Shown one piece after another: positions 26,600 through 33,748 of a stretch of DNA of 64,000 nucleotides. Source of the DNA: JAXMHQ01 sp046346665 (GTDB taxonomy: Bacteria > Verrucomicrobiota > Verrucomicrobiia > Limisphaerales > JAXMHQ01). Within the stretch, counting starts at the first letter, position 1. Every line of letters starts with the position of its first letter. The notes beneath the pieces were generated by a model, which ran no database searches, was not told where the DNA came from, and saw only the letters and a program-made list of their open reading frames with translations. The translations under genes and the position numbers were made by a program. The stretch lies in NCBI GenBank assembly GCA_046346665.1, contig JAXMHQ010000002.1, forward strand, positions 128,990-192,989, in the 5' to 3' direction.

Positions 26600-26686
26600 T
26601 GATTGAGCATGCGGGAGCCAACGACGGCTTCACCGCTGCAAGTCCGGCCGCCGGCCGGGCAACAATCCAATCAACGAACACACACA

Positions 26687-27019
26687 ATGAAGACAAAAAC
26701 GATTCAGCGGCGCTGCCTGGCAGCGGTATTGGGGCTGGCTATCTTACTCCCGTCGGCCATTCAAGCAGGCGGCAACGGACAGGTCGTCCGCGCGTTCGCG
26801 CCCGCCAAATCCACCCAGGAAATCGAACAACTCAAGACCGGGGACACGATCGCCAAGGTCTGCCGCGCCTGCGGCGCCGTAACCCTTGTGCGGGTAGAGA
26901 AGGGCGGCAAAGGATTTTACGACTCCGTCGCGAAGAAGTGCGAGGATTGCGGTTCTGAGAACACCTACCTGGCGGTCGCCAAGCAAACAGTCCCGTTCAA
27001 GGAACAGGTTAAGCATTAA
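26687..27019 (+). CDS. Small periplasmic protein with two CxxC pairs
   Basis: This 110-residue protein has a clear signal peptide (about 1-27, ending AIQA) and two CxxC pairs (C59/C62 in VCRACG and C85/C88 in KCEDCG). They are spaced like a zinc ribbon or a double thiol redox centre. I recognise no named family. An exported four-cysteine protein under an ECF promoter next to periplasmic MsrBA suggests metal or thiol homeostasis in the envelope, which is inference. No other gene is in its transcript. Confidence 0.8.
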   Translation: MKTKTIQRRCLAAVLGLAILLPSAIQAGGNGQVVRAFAPAKSTQEIEQLKTGDTIAKVCRACGAVTLVRVEKGGKGFYDSVAKKCEDCGSENTYLAVAKQTVPFKEQVKH

Positions 27020-27071
27020 GCCTTTGCATTCGCGACCGAAAGCGGTAGGAACACCCGTCGTATCAGACAGA

Positions 27072-27353
27072 TTAGGAGAGTAACCCCTTTTCTCTCAATA
27101 TCCCAAGCCATTGATCACGGGTGAGAGGACACTGGGCTAGAAGTCTTGCCTTGTGCGGGCCAAGATGAAGGTCCCTGGAAATGTGATCGTGCCCCAAATC
27201 CTTTTCTGAGCCGCGGCGCAAGCCAAATTGGGCGACGCATTGTCCATTGTGATATACCATCACAATGTCATGCGCTTTCTTGTCGCGTGAGACTACTTGC
27301 GCTTCCAGTTTCCTAACTATCCTTAGCGCAAGTTCCTTTGTGATGATGCGCAT
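27072..27353 (-). CDS. HicA-like small protein, candidate toxin
   Basis: This 93-residue basic protein contains KKAHDIVMVYHNGQCVAQFGLRRGSEKDLGHDHISRDLHL, a pattern seen in HicA-like/YcfA-type small RNA-binding proteins with a conserved glycine-His region, although the family call is tentative. Its ATG follows the TGA of the upstream HicB-like gene with no gap. The order antitoxin-then-toxin occurs in some HicBA loci. The surrounding 27.0-28.6 kb DNA is visibly AT-richer than its neighbours, which suggests acquisition by transfer. Confidence 0.6.
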   Translation of the reverse strand: MRIITKELALRIVRKLEAQVVSRDKKAHDIVMVYHNGQCVAQFGLRRGSEKDLGHDHISRDLHLGPHKARLLAQCPLTRDQWLGILREKGLLS

Positions 27354-27908
27354 TCACTCATTCCTTTTCAAGAATTCTCGCAAAACCGCAAGTTGCCGCT
27401 TCGGGCCAGGGCCTAGTTTGTCTGTGATGGCCTCGAGAGCCTCAAATGAGCCGACAATTACGTCCTTTAGATTTGCTAGCGCCTCTTCTTGAGTTTCGCC
27501 TGATGCATTCATATTCGCATCAAGAAAACTCGCGACATGATCCTCGCCCGACTGTTGGACGATGGCATGCATCGGCTTCAACAACTCAACTGGCTCAGGC
27601 GCGAAGGATTGAATCGGCACGACAACCGCCGCCCGACTTCTCACTTCATCAAGGGCACTTTCTAAACACTTCACCCTTGTATTAAGAGCGACGAGCTTAA
27701 GTTCGGCTTGCGTTCTTGTATGTACAATCGTGGCTAGATTCCACAAAACTTGCTTGGCCGCTTCTTCCCAACCCGCGCCAGGCAGGTGAGGCTCAACTCG
27801 AAATTCTTTGACAGGCGAGCAGTGCTCCCAGCCCGGCGTGGCCTGAAACTCGGAGGGTTCTCCAAACCTGCCAACAAAACTTAGATCTCCACGTCTTGGT
27901 GGTTTCAT
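27354..27908 (-). CDS. HicB-like C-terminal domain protein with novel N-terminus
   Basis: A 184-residue protein. The last 75 residues (GEDHVASFLDANMNASGETQEEALANLKDVIVGSFEAL then GPGPKRQLAVLREFL) fit the HicB/UPF0150 partial RNase H-like fold. Residues 1-105 match nothing I recognise and include a short coiled coil (LNTRVKCLESALDEVRSRAA). Its ATG overlaps the stop of the upstream gene (ATGA) and its stop abuts the start of the HicA-like gene. Normal HicB antitoxins are shorter and often carry a DNA-binding tail, which is absent here. Confidence 0.65.
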   Translation of the reverse strand: MKPPRRGDLSFVGRFGEPSEFQATPGWEHCSPVKEFRVEPHLPGAGWEEAAKQVLWNLATIVHTRTQAELKLVALNTRVKCLESALDEVRSRAAVVVPIQSFAPEPVELLKPMHAIVQQSGEDHVASFLDANMNASGETQEEALANLKDVIVGSFEALEAITDKLGPGPKRQLAVLREFLKRNE

Positions 27909-28549
27909 GGCCGCACAAATACCCTGAATGCACTCTCTACTATCTTCTGGGTGTCCAGCAGATACAGTTCGGAAAGCACCCGCTCCCGTCTCGTTTCAAG
28001 TTCAATCACAACCGCCTTGGCTGCATTTTTGAGAGACCACTTCAACTTCTGAACCGGTGCGCCGGAAAGCGATATTGACCCGGCAGTCAGCCGCATTCCG
28101 ACATCGCCGCTCTTGCTTTCAAGGGCCATGGACTTAATCAGTCCGGCCTCTGGAAGTTCCGCAAAAGGCAATCTATAATACCCCACTCCCCGCAGTTTAA
28201 TCTTCTGTCCTGAGAATCGCATCCAAAGTTTCTGAACCGTTTCCCAACTATGGGTAGGTTTAGGAAGATGCTCAGAACCAAAATAACTCGGTTTAGCGAT
28301 GTCTACATGAAAATGAGCGCCTTCGTTCAAAGCAACCCGAACGAACAGCTTCGATTTGCCTTGTGCAACAGACGCGACCATCACCAACTCGTCTTCAAAG
28401 AGCTTGAGCAAGGATTTATCGTCGGTAAGGACACGGCTGCAAGCGGTCAATTCCTGGCAATATCCGTTTGTGAACTTGGGCAGTACAATCGGCATTTGTT
28501 TGTCGAGAATATGTCGGTTTTTGTTATTTGCTGCAAGCAGCTTCTGCAT
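27905..28549 (-). CDS. Hypothetical protein heading a HicA/HicB-like operon
   Basis: A protein of about 214 residues (245 if it starts at the ATG at 28642, which would run under the divergent promoter P6). It contains LFVRVALNEGAHFHVDIAKPS and later KWSLKNAAKAVVIELETRRERVLSELYLLDTQKIVES; I recognise no family. It has no membrane segment. Its stop overlaps the next ATG as ATGA, so three genes are tightly co-translated. No clear ribosome site marks the start. The operon order suggests it is a third component of a toxin-antitoxin-like or defence module. Confidence 0.6.
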   Translation of the reverse strand: MQKLLAANNKNRHILDKQMPIVLPKFTNGYCQELTACSRVLTDDKSLLKLFEDELVMVASVAQGKSKLFVRVALNEGAHFHVDIAKPSYFGSEHLPKPTHSWETVQKLWMRFSGQKIKLRGVGYYRLPFAELPEAGLIKSMALESKSGDVGMRLTAGSISLSGAPVQKLKWSLKNAAKAVVIELETRRERVLSELYLLDTQKIVESAFRVFVRP

Positions 28550-28593
28550 GGTTTCGAATTGAGCGTCTACGAGCGTTGAATTGCCCAGTACCC

Positions 28594-28619
28594 TGTAAGG
28601 TCCCGCTCCGTTTCGCGAC
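28594..28619 (+). promoter_or_regulatory. ECF-type promoter P6 (GMC operon)
   Basis: TGTAAGG at 28594 and CGAC at 28616-28619, with standard spacing. The GMC oxidoreductase ATG is only 12 bases from the -10, so the transcript would be leaderless or nearly so. Confidence 0.78.
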
Positions 28620-28630
28620 CACCTCACGTC

Positions 28631-30271
28631 ATGAGTGATCATTTCGACATCATCATCATCGGCACGGGCGCCGGCGGGGGAACGCTGCTGCACCGGCTCG
28701 CCGGTAGTGGCAAACGCATTCTCGTCCTGGAACGCGGGCCGTTTCTGCCGCGCGAGAAGGACAACTGGAACTACCACGGATCGTTCAAATATTATTCCTC
28801 CGAGGTGATGTTCAACAAGGATGGCGGGGAGATCCGGCCCGGCTTTTCCTATCACGTCGGGGGAAATACCAAGGTTTACGGGGCGGCATTGTTCCGGTTG
28901 CGCGAGAGGGATTTTGAATCGTTCCGGCATCGGGACGGCATTTCGCCGGAGTGGCCGATCAAGTATGGGGATTGGGAACCGTATTACACCGAGGCGGAGG
29001 AGCTGTACCAGGTCCACGGCAAGGCCGGCGAAGACCCGACCGAACCCTGGCGTTCGAAGGAGTATCCATTTCCGCCCGTGAGCCATGAGCCGCGGATCAA
29101 GGAGGTGTTCGAGATCCTGAAAACCCGCGGCATGAAACCGTATCCGGCGCCGATGGGCGTCCGGCTCAACGAATCCGCGATGCACGCCAGCCCCTGCATC
29201 CGCTGCGACACCTGCGACGGCTACCCGTGCCTGGTCGGCGCGAAATCCGACGCCGACGTGCTGGCCGTGAGACCCGTGATGAACCGGCCGAACGTCACGC
29301 TGATCACCGAAGCCAGGGTCCTGCGTCTGCACACCAGCGCTTCCGGCCGCGAAGTCACCGGGGTCGTCGCCGAGGTGGGCGGGCAGCCGCAGGTATTCCG
29401 AGGCGACGTGGTGGTGGTGTCCTGCGGCGCGGTGAATTCGGCGGCGTTGCTGCTGCGGTCGGCGAATGACAAACACCCGCGCGGGCTGGCGAACAATTCG
29501 TCCGGGCTCGTCGGGCGCAACCTGATGAAGCATGTGCTCGGCTCCCTGATCGGCGTTTCCACCTTCAAGGCCAACCCGTCGAAGTTCCAAAAGACGATGG
29601 CGATCAATGATTTTTACTGGGGCGAACCCGGCTACGATTTCCCGATGGGGAACATCCAGTTGATGGGCAAGACGGTCATCGAAGGCCTGCGCGGTTACGA
29701 AGATAAATACGCCCCGCTGACGATCGAGGAAGTGGCGCAAAACTCGATTGATTGGTGGCTCACGACGGAGGATCTCCCGGATCCGAAGAACCAGGTGCGC
29801 GTCGAGGGCGGCGAGCGGATCATCGTGGATTACACCGAGAACAACTCCGAGCCGTTCGACCGGCTGACCGCGCGATGGAAGGCGATTCTCAAGGAGATCG
29901 GCTGCGGCTGCCACATCGTGCCGCAAATGAATTACTTCACGCCCAAATCCGGCTATTTCACGACAAAAATGCCGATGCACAGCCTGGGGCACCAGGTCGG
30001 GACGTGCAAATTCGGCGAGGACCCCTCGGGGTCGGTGCTCGACCTCAATTGCCGCGCGCACGACCTGGACAATCTTTACGTCGTGGACGGGAGCTTCTTT
30101 GTCTCCAGCGGGGCCGTGAATCCGACGCTCACCATCGTTGCGAATGCGCTGCGCGTGGGCGACCACTTGCTCGAACGCCTGGGAGTTAGATCAGCCGGGT
30201 GTGCGGGCTTGAGAGAAGCCAACAAAACTTCGAAGGAAAACATCCTGCCTGAAATGGCCGCCATCCTATGA
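28631..30271 (+). CDS. GMC-family FAD oxidoreductase
   Basis: This 546-residue protein has the N-terminal dinucleotide motif IIIGTGAGGG, then VLERGPFLPR, and the C-terminal GMC block HSLGHQVGTCKFG...NLYVVDGSFFVSSGAVNPTLTIVANALR with the catalytic His region. A CxxCDTCDGYPC cluster (about 188-200) is typical of the bacterial GMC subgroup related to gluconate and glucoside 3-dehydrogenases. It oxidises a sugar or alcohol, with an unknown electron acceptor. It is the first gene after promoter P6 and overlaps the MDR gene as ATGA. No signal peptide is visible. Confidence 0.9.
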   Translation: MSDHFDIIIIGTGAGGGTLLHRLAGSGKRILVLERGPFLPREKDNWNYHGSFKYYSSEVMFNKDGGEIRPGFSYHVGGNTKVYGAALFRLRERDFESFRHRDGISPEWPIKYGDWEPYYTEAEELYQVHGKAGEDPTEPWRSKEYPFPPVSHEPRIKEVFEILKTRGMKPYPAPMGVRLNESAMHASPCIRCDTCDGYPCLVGAKSDADVLAVRPVMNRPNVTLITEARVLRLHTSASGREVTGVVAEVGGQPQVFRGDVVVVSCGAVNSAALLLRSANDKHPRGLANNSSGLVGRNLMKHVLGSLIGVSTFKANPSKFQKTMAINDFYWGEPGYDFPMGNIQLMGKTVIEGLRGYEDKYAPLTIEEVAQNSIDWWLTTEDLPDPKNQVRVEGGERIIVDYTENNSEPFDRLTARWKAILKEIGCGCHIVPQMNYFTPKSGYFTTKMPMHSLGHQVGTCKFGEDPSGSVLDLNCRAHDLDNLYVVDGSFFVSSGAVNPTLTIVANALRVGDHLLERLGVRSAGCAGLREANKTSKENILPEMAAIL

Positions 30272-31389
30272 AAACCAGCTCGGATTCCAACCGTGTCGTG
30301 CGTGTCTCAAAACTCGGCGCCGCCGATGTCCTCCGGATTGCTCCGGAACCGGTGCGTGAACCGGCGGCGGGCGAAGTGCGCTTGCGGGTTCACGCAATCG
30401 GCCTCAACCGCGCTGAAATCATGTTCCGCACAGGCATGTACACCGAAACTCCACAGTTCCCCGCGCGCATCGGTTCCGAGGCGGCAGGAGTTATTGAGGC
30501 CGTTGGCGCCGGCGTCAGCCACTTTAAACCCGGGGACCGCGTCAGCACATTCCCAGGATTTTCAATGAACCGATACGGCGTGGCGGGCGACACGGCGGTC
30601 GTGCCTGCCAGCCATGTGGTCAAGATTCCCGCGGCCCTGTCGTTTGAGGAAGGCGCGGCGATCTGGACCCAATTCCTGACCGCGTACGGCTGCCTCGTGC
30701 TGTTCGGGGGACTGCGAAAAGGCGACGCGGTCGCCATAACCGCAGCGAGCAGCAGCGTCGGGGTGGCAGCAATCCAAACAGTGAATGACGCGGGCGGCGT
30801 GAGCATTGCCATCACGCGCAAGGAGGACAAACGCGCCGCGCTTCTGGCGGCGGGCGCGCATCACGTCATCGTCTCCGAAACGGAGGACCTCGACGAGCGC
30901 GTCGCTGAGCTTACCGGCGCTCGGGGCGCACGCATCGTGTTCGATCCGGTTGCCGGACCATTCCTGGAGAAGCTTGCGGGCATCGTCGCTGCCGAGGGCA
31001 TCATCATCGAGTACGGCTGGTTGCAGCCCGGGTTGCCTGTTTTCCCACTCGTGCCGGCGCTGGTGAAAGGGTTTAGTGTGCGCGGCTTTCACCTGAGCTA
31101 TCAAATCACCCCTCATCCTGACCGGCTGGCCGCGGCGTTGCAGTACATCCTGCCACGGCTCGAAAGCGGAGCATTCCGACCGCTGCTCGCGGAAAGAAAG
31201 TTCACGCTCAGCCAAATCGCCGACGCCTACAGCTACATGGAGTCCAATGAACATCTCGGAAAAATCGTTGTCACCAACCCACCCACTTGCGGCGCCCGGC
31301 TGTTGAACCGGGGCGATTTCCCGGAATCCATTGGACATAACCCGGATGAAACGCTGGACAACCTCGTCTGTCCGGGAACAACCCTGTAG
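30268..31389 (+). CDS. MDR-family dehydrogenase (zinc-independent, quinone oxidoreductase-like)
   Basis: This 373-residue medium-chain dehydrogenase has the GroES-like N-terminus (VRLRVHAIGLNRAEIMFRTGMY, FPARIGSEAAGVIEAVGAGV, FKPGDRVS) and the Rossmann half (AITAASSSVGVAAIQ). The structural zinc cysteines are missing, as in quinone or crotonyl-type reductases. It reduces an activated C=C or quinone with NAD(P)H. It is translationally coupled to the GMC gene by ATGA and is followed after 8 bases by an SDR, making a three-oxidoreductase operon under P6. The C-terminal 25 residues extend beyond the usual fold. Confidence 0.9.
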   Translation: MKTSSDSNRVVRVSKLGAADVLRIAPEPVREPAAGEVRLRVHAIGLNRAEIMFRTGMYTETPQFPARIGSEAAGVIEAVGAGVSHFKPGDRVSTFPGFSMNRYGVAGDTAVVPASHVVKIPAALSFEEGAAIWTQFLTAYGCLVLFGGLRKGDAVAITAASSSVGVAAIQTVNDAGGVSIAITRKEDKRAALLAAGAHHVIVSETEDLDERVAELTGARGARIVFDPVAGPFLEKLAGIVAAEGIIIEYGWLQPGLPVFPLVPALVKGFSVRGFHLSYQITPHPDRLAAALQYILPRLESGAFRPLLAERKFTLSQIADAYSYMESNEHLGKIVVTNPPTCGARLLNRGDFPESIGHNPDETLDNLVCPGTTL

Positions 31390-31397
31390 CTTGATTC

Positions 31398-32108
31398 ATG
31401 AACCCAACCAAAGTCGCCATCATCACCGGGGCGTCGGGCAATCTGGGCTCAGCCACCGCCCGGCGCTTCCAGGCGGACGGAGCCAGGACGGTGCTGGTCG
31501 ATCGGTCGCCGGATCGCTTGCGCGAAATATTCAAGGACATTGCGGATTCCAAAGACCACCTGCTGGCGGGCGGTGTGGACTTGGCAAGCGCGGAAACCAT
31601 CGCGAAACTGGTCGATCAGGCCCTGGCCCGTTTCGGGTGCATCGACGCGCTGGTGAACACCGTCGGCGCCTTCCGCGGCGGCAAGCCGGTTCACGAGGCG
31701 GATCCGGCGGATTGGGATTTTCTGTTCCATGCGAACGTGCGAACGACGTTGTATTGCTGCCGCGGCGTGATACCGGCGATGCTCAGGCAACGGCGGGGCG
31801 CGATCATCAATGTTTCCAGCCGCGAGGGTTTGGAGGCGCACGCCGGCTTCGCCGCCTACAGCGCATCCAAGAGCGCCGTGTTGCGGCTGACGGAATCCCT
31901 GGCGGCCGAGCTGAAGGGTTCGGACATCAACGTGAATTGCGTCCTGCCAAGCATCATCGACACGCCGCAGAACCGGGCGGCGATGCCGGCGGCGGATTTC
32001 TCGAAATGGGTGGCGCCGGAGGCGATCGCGGACGTGATTGCATTTCTGGCTTCGGAGGGCGCGCGCGCCATCAACGGCGCCGCCGTGCCGGTGTATGGCA
32101 AGGCGTGA
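31398..32108 (+). CDS. SDR-family oxidoreductase
   Basis: This 236-residue classical SDR has TGASGNLGSATAR for cofactor binding, the catalytic Ser in INVSSREG, and Tyr/Lys in AAYSASKSAVL, ending INGAAVPVYGKA. Short size and lack of a distinctive substrate region leave the substrate open. It is the last gene of the GMC-MDR-SDR operon; repeat R3 begins nine bases after the stop and may act as its 3' end. Confidence 0.9.
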   Translation: MNPTKVAIITGASGNLGSATARRFQADGARTVLVDRSPDRLREIFKDIADSKDHLLAGGVDLASAETIAKLVDQALARFGCIDALVNTVGAFRGGKPVHEADPADWDFLFHANVRTTLYCCRGVIPAMLRQRRGAIINVSSREGLEAHAGFAAYSASKSAVLRLTESLAAELKGSDINVNCVLPSIIDTPQNRAAMPAADFSKWVAPEAIADVIAFLASEGARAINGAAVPVYGKA

Positions 32109-32116
32109 CCGCTTTC

Positions 32117-32207
32117 GGTAGGGACGCCGCGCCGCGGCGTCTCCACCCGCGTTCAGCGGGGGCAATACCAGAACATGAAGCGGACGCCGCAGCGCGGCGT
32201 CCCTACC
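32117..32207. repeat. Palindromic repeat R3, both end stems
   Basis: Begins GGTAGGGACGCCGCGCCGCG and ends GCGGCGTCCCTACC. Here the 3' stem is GGACGCCGC-AGC-GCGGCGTCC, whereas R1 has GGACGGCGC-AGC-GCGCCGTCC, so a G/C pair is flipped on both arms. It lies between the SDR gene and promoter P7. Confidence 0.8.
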
Positions 32208-32253
32208 ACCGCTCCAGAGCAACGACGGTTCCGAACCGAGGGCCGGTGAACCG

Positions 32254-32279
32254 TGTAAGGTTTGACCGGTGGCACCGAC
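32254..32279 (+). promoter_or_regulatory. ECF-type promoter P7 (DUF1622/Rieske operon)
   Basis: TGTAAGG at 32254 and CGAC at 32276-32279. The DUF1622 gene starts 76 bases after the -10. A 20-codon frame (32290-32352, MSYKVAAH...) lies in this leader and may be fortuitous. Confidence 0.78.
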
Positions 32280-32355
32280 CAACCAGCACATGAGCTACAA
32301 AGTCGCAGCCCACATTTTCAAGGCCAGGCCGGGTCTGCGGCCGGCGTCCTGAGTT

Positions 32356-32874
32356 ATGAATCGAACGATGCAATACCTGCACTATGCCAGCTTCGGCATC
32401 GGCGTTTCCGGCGTGCTGGTGATTGTCTTCGGCGTCGCCGGCGGCCTGTGGCGATTTGTTCGCGCCGAGTGGTGCGCCGTGCGCGGCGGGGACGTCGACG
32501 AAGATCGCAAACGCCTCCGGCATGTGCTCGGGTACTACCTGCTGCTCGGCCTGGAATTCCTGATTGCAGCCGACGTCATCGACACACTGATGAAACCCAG
32601 TGCGCAGGACCTGATCGTTCTTGGCGCCATCGTCCTGATCCGAACCGTGATCAGCTGCTCTCTGAACGCGGAGCTCAAATCCGAAAAGCAAGAGCTTCAG
32701 CCAGGCGTGCCTTTGGTAGGGACATCGCGCTGCGATGTCCCCGCCCGCATTGCATCGGACGCAATCGATCCATCCAATGTGAACGCTATATTCCAGGCCG
32801 TGCATTGCGGCCCGACATCGGATGTCAGGCCGCGGACGGCGCAGCGCGCCGTCCCTGCCTGTGCCTCGTTATGA
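32356..32874 (+). CDS. DUF1622 membrane protein with repeat-derived C-terminus
   Basis: This 172-residue protein has three predicted membrane helices in its first 105 residues, including HVLGYYLLLGLEFLIAADVIDTLMKP, LIVLGAIVLIRTVISCSLNAEL, which identify DUF1622. From about residue 119 onward the coding sequence runs straight through repeat R4 (GVPLVGTSRCDVPARI...), so about 50 C-terminal residues are encoded by the repeat. The stop still overlaps the next ATG as ATGA. The function of DUF1622 is unknown. It leads an operon of membrane redox proteins under P7. Confidence 0.8.
   Translation: MNRTMQYLHYASFGIGVSGVLVIVFGVAGGLWRFVRAEWCAVRGGDVDEDRKRLRHVLGYYLLLGLEFLIAADVIDTLMKPSAQDLIVLGAIVLIRTVISCSLNAELKSEKQELQPGVPLVGTSRCDVPARIASDAIDPSNVNAIFQAVHCGPTSDVRPRTAQRAVPACASL
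32715..32859. repeat. Palindromic repeat R4, inside DUF1622 coding sequence
   Basis: Starts GGTAGGGACATCGCGCTGCG and ends GCGCGCCGTCCCTGCC. The middle differs from R1/R6 and resembles R5 (CGACATCGGATG versus CGACATTGGATG). It is translated as part of the DUF1622 protein and ends 12 bases before the next start codon. Confidence 0.8.
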
Positions 32875-33194
32875 TCGCTGGCGCATTGTTGATTGCCCTC
32901 GGGGGGTACCTGGCCATCGGGCTTGTGTTCGCGATACCTTTCGCCTGGGTTGGCGCGGGGCGGATCGATCCGCACGCGGCCCGCGGGAGCTGGGGCTTTC
33001 GATTGCTCATCATTCCCGGCGCGGCGGCTCTGTGGCCGTTGCTTCTACGCCGTTGGGTCAGCGGCGCGAAAGAGCCGCCGCCGGAGCGCAGCGCGCATCG
33101 GCTTGCGCCCAACGCGTGTCACACTGGGCGAGAAACGGTGAGCCGGAGACTCGTTACCTCGTCTGCTACGGCCGTTGAGGAGGCGGATCTATGA
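32871..33194 (+). CDS. Small membrane protein, unknown family
   Basis: This 107-residue protein has two membrane helices (about 3-27, LIALGGYLAIGLVFAIPFAWV, and about 43-60) and a basic tail. I recognise no named family. It starts at an ATG overlapping the DUF1622 stop and its own stop overlaps the next ATG (both ATGA), so it is the middle member of a strictly coupled set ending with the Rieske protein. A role as a small subunit or assembly factor is inference from position. Confidence 0.7.
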   Translation: MIAGALLIALGGYLAIGLVFAIPFAWVGAGRIDPHAARGSWGFRLLIIPGAAALWPLLLRRWVSGAKEPPPERSAHRLAPNACHTGRETVSRRLVTSSATAVEEADL

Positions 33195-33745
33195 TCTACC
33201 CGCTGCGACGGCGCCATCGGCACATCGTGATTTCCCTCGGCGTTCTGTTGCCGATCGCCTTCGTCGCCGGCATCGCGGCGCGCAGGCCGGTGCCGGAAAT
33301 GGAATCGTTGCCCGCGGGACTGTCCTCCTACCCGGAACGTTTCTCTGCAGTCGAGTGGGAACGCAGCGATCTTTTCGCGACGAACCGAATGCAGGTCCGT
33401 CTCCTTTCCCAGGGCGGGATCGGGGGGAGCTTCGCTGTGCAATGTGCCGCGGCGCCTGATTTCCTGAAACCTGATTTGATTGTCTACTGGGCCGCCGGAA
33501 ATCCGGGCATCACCGACACGCTCCCCGATAATGCGCGCTTGCTGGGCACCTTCGGCCCGCAGCCGTTGCCCTTACCGGACGATTCCCGCGGCGCAAGCGG
33601 CGTGCTGGTTCTTTACAGCCTGGCTGACGGTGAAATCGTGGATGTGTCCAGGCCATTTGTAATTGGCGAAGCGAATTCACGGAAAGGCGAAGGTCGTGCC
33701 GGCGCATCGGCCCAGGGCAAATCCTCATCCCCGACGATGGAGTAA
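33191..33745 (+). CDS. Membrane-anchored hypothetical protein of the Rieske cluster
   Basis: This 184-residue protein has an N-terminal anchor (about 10-28, HIVISLGVLLPIAFVAGI) and a beta-rich outer domain (MQVRLLSQGGIGGSFAVQC, DLIVYWAAGNPG, GVLVLYSLADGEIVDVSRPF). The C-terminal 30 residues are low-complexity and charged. No family is recognised. It is coupled by ATGA to the small membrane protein before it and lies three bases before the ferric reductase-Rieske gene, so a shared complex in the periplasm is likely. Confidence 0.75.
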   Translation: MIYPLRRRHRHIVISLGVLLPIAFVAGIAARRPVPEMESLPAGLSSYPERFSAVEWERSDLFATNRMQVRLLSQGGIGGSFAVQCAAAPDFLKPDLIVYWAAGNPGITDTLPDNARLLGTFGPQPLPLPDDSRGASGVLVLYSLADGEIVDVSRPFVIGEANSRKGEGRAGASAQGKSSSPTME

Positions 33746-33748
33746 CCT

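Noticed and set aside
27905..30166. Long open frame on the minus strand across the GMC gene
   Set aside because: Its upstream two-thirds is the antisense of the well-supported GMC oxidoreductase; only the part up to about 28549 (at most 28642) looks coding.
32290..32352. 20-codon leader frame between P7 and DUF1622
   Set aside because: Too short, with no ribosome site and no recognisable attenuator structure; probably fortuitous.
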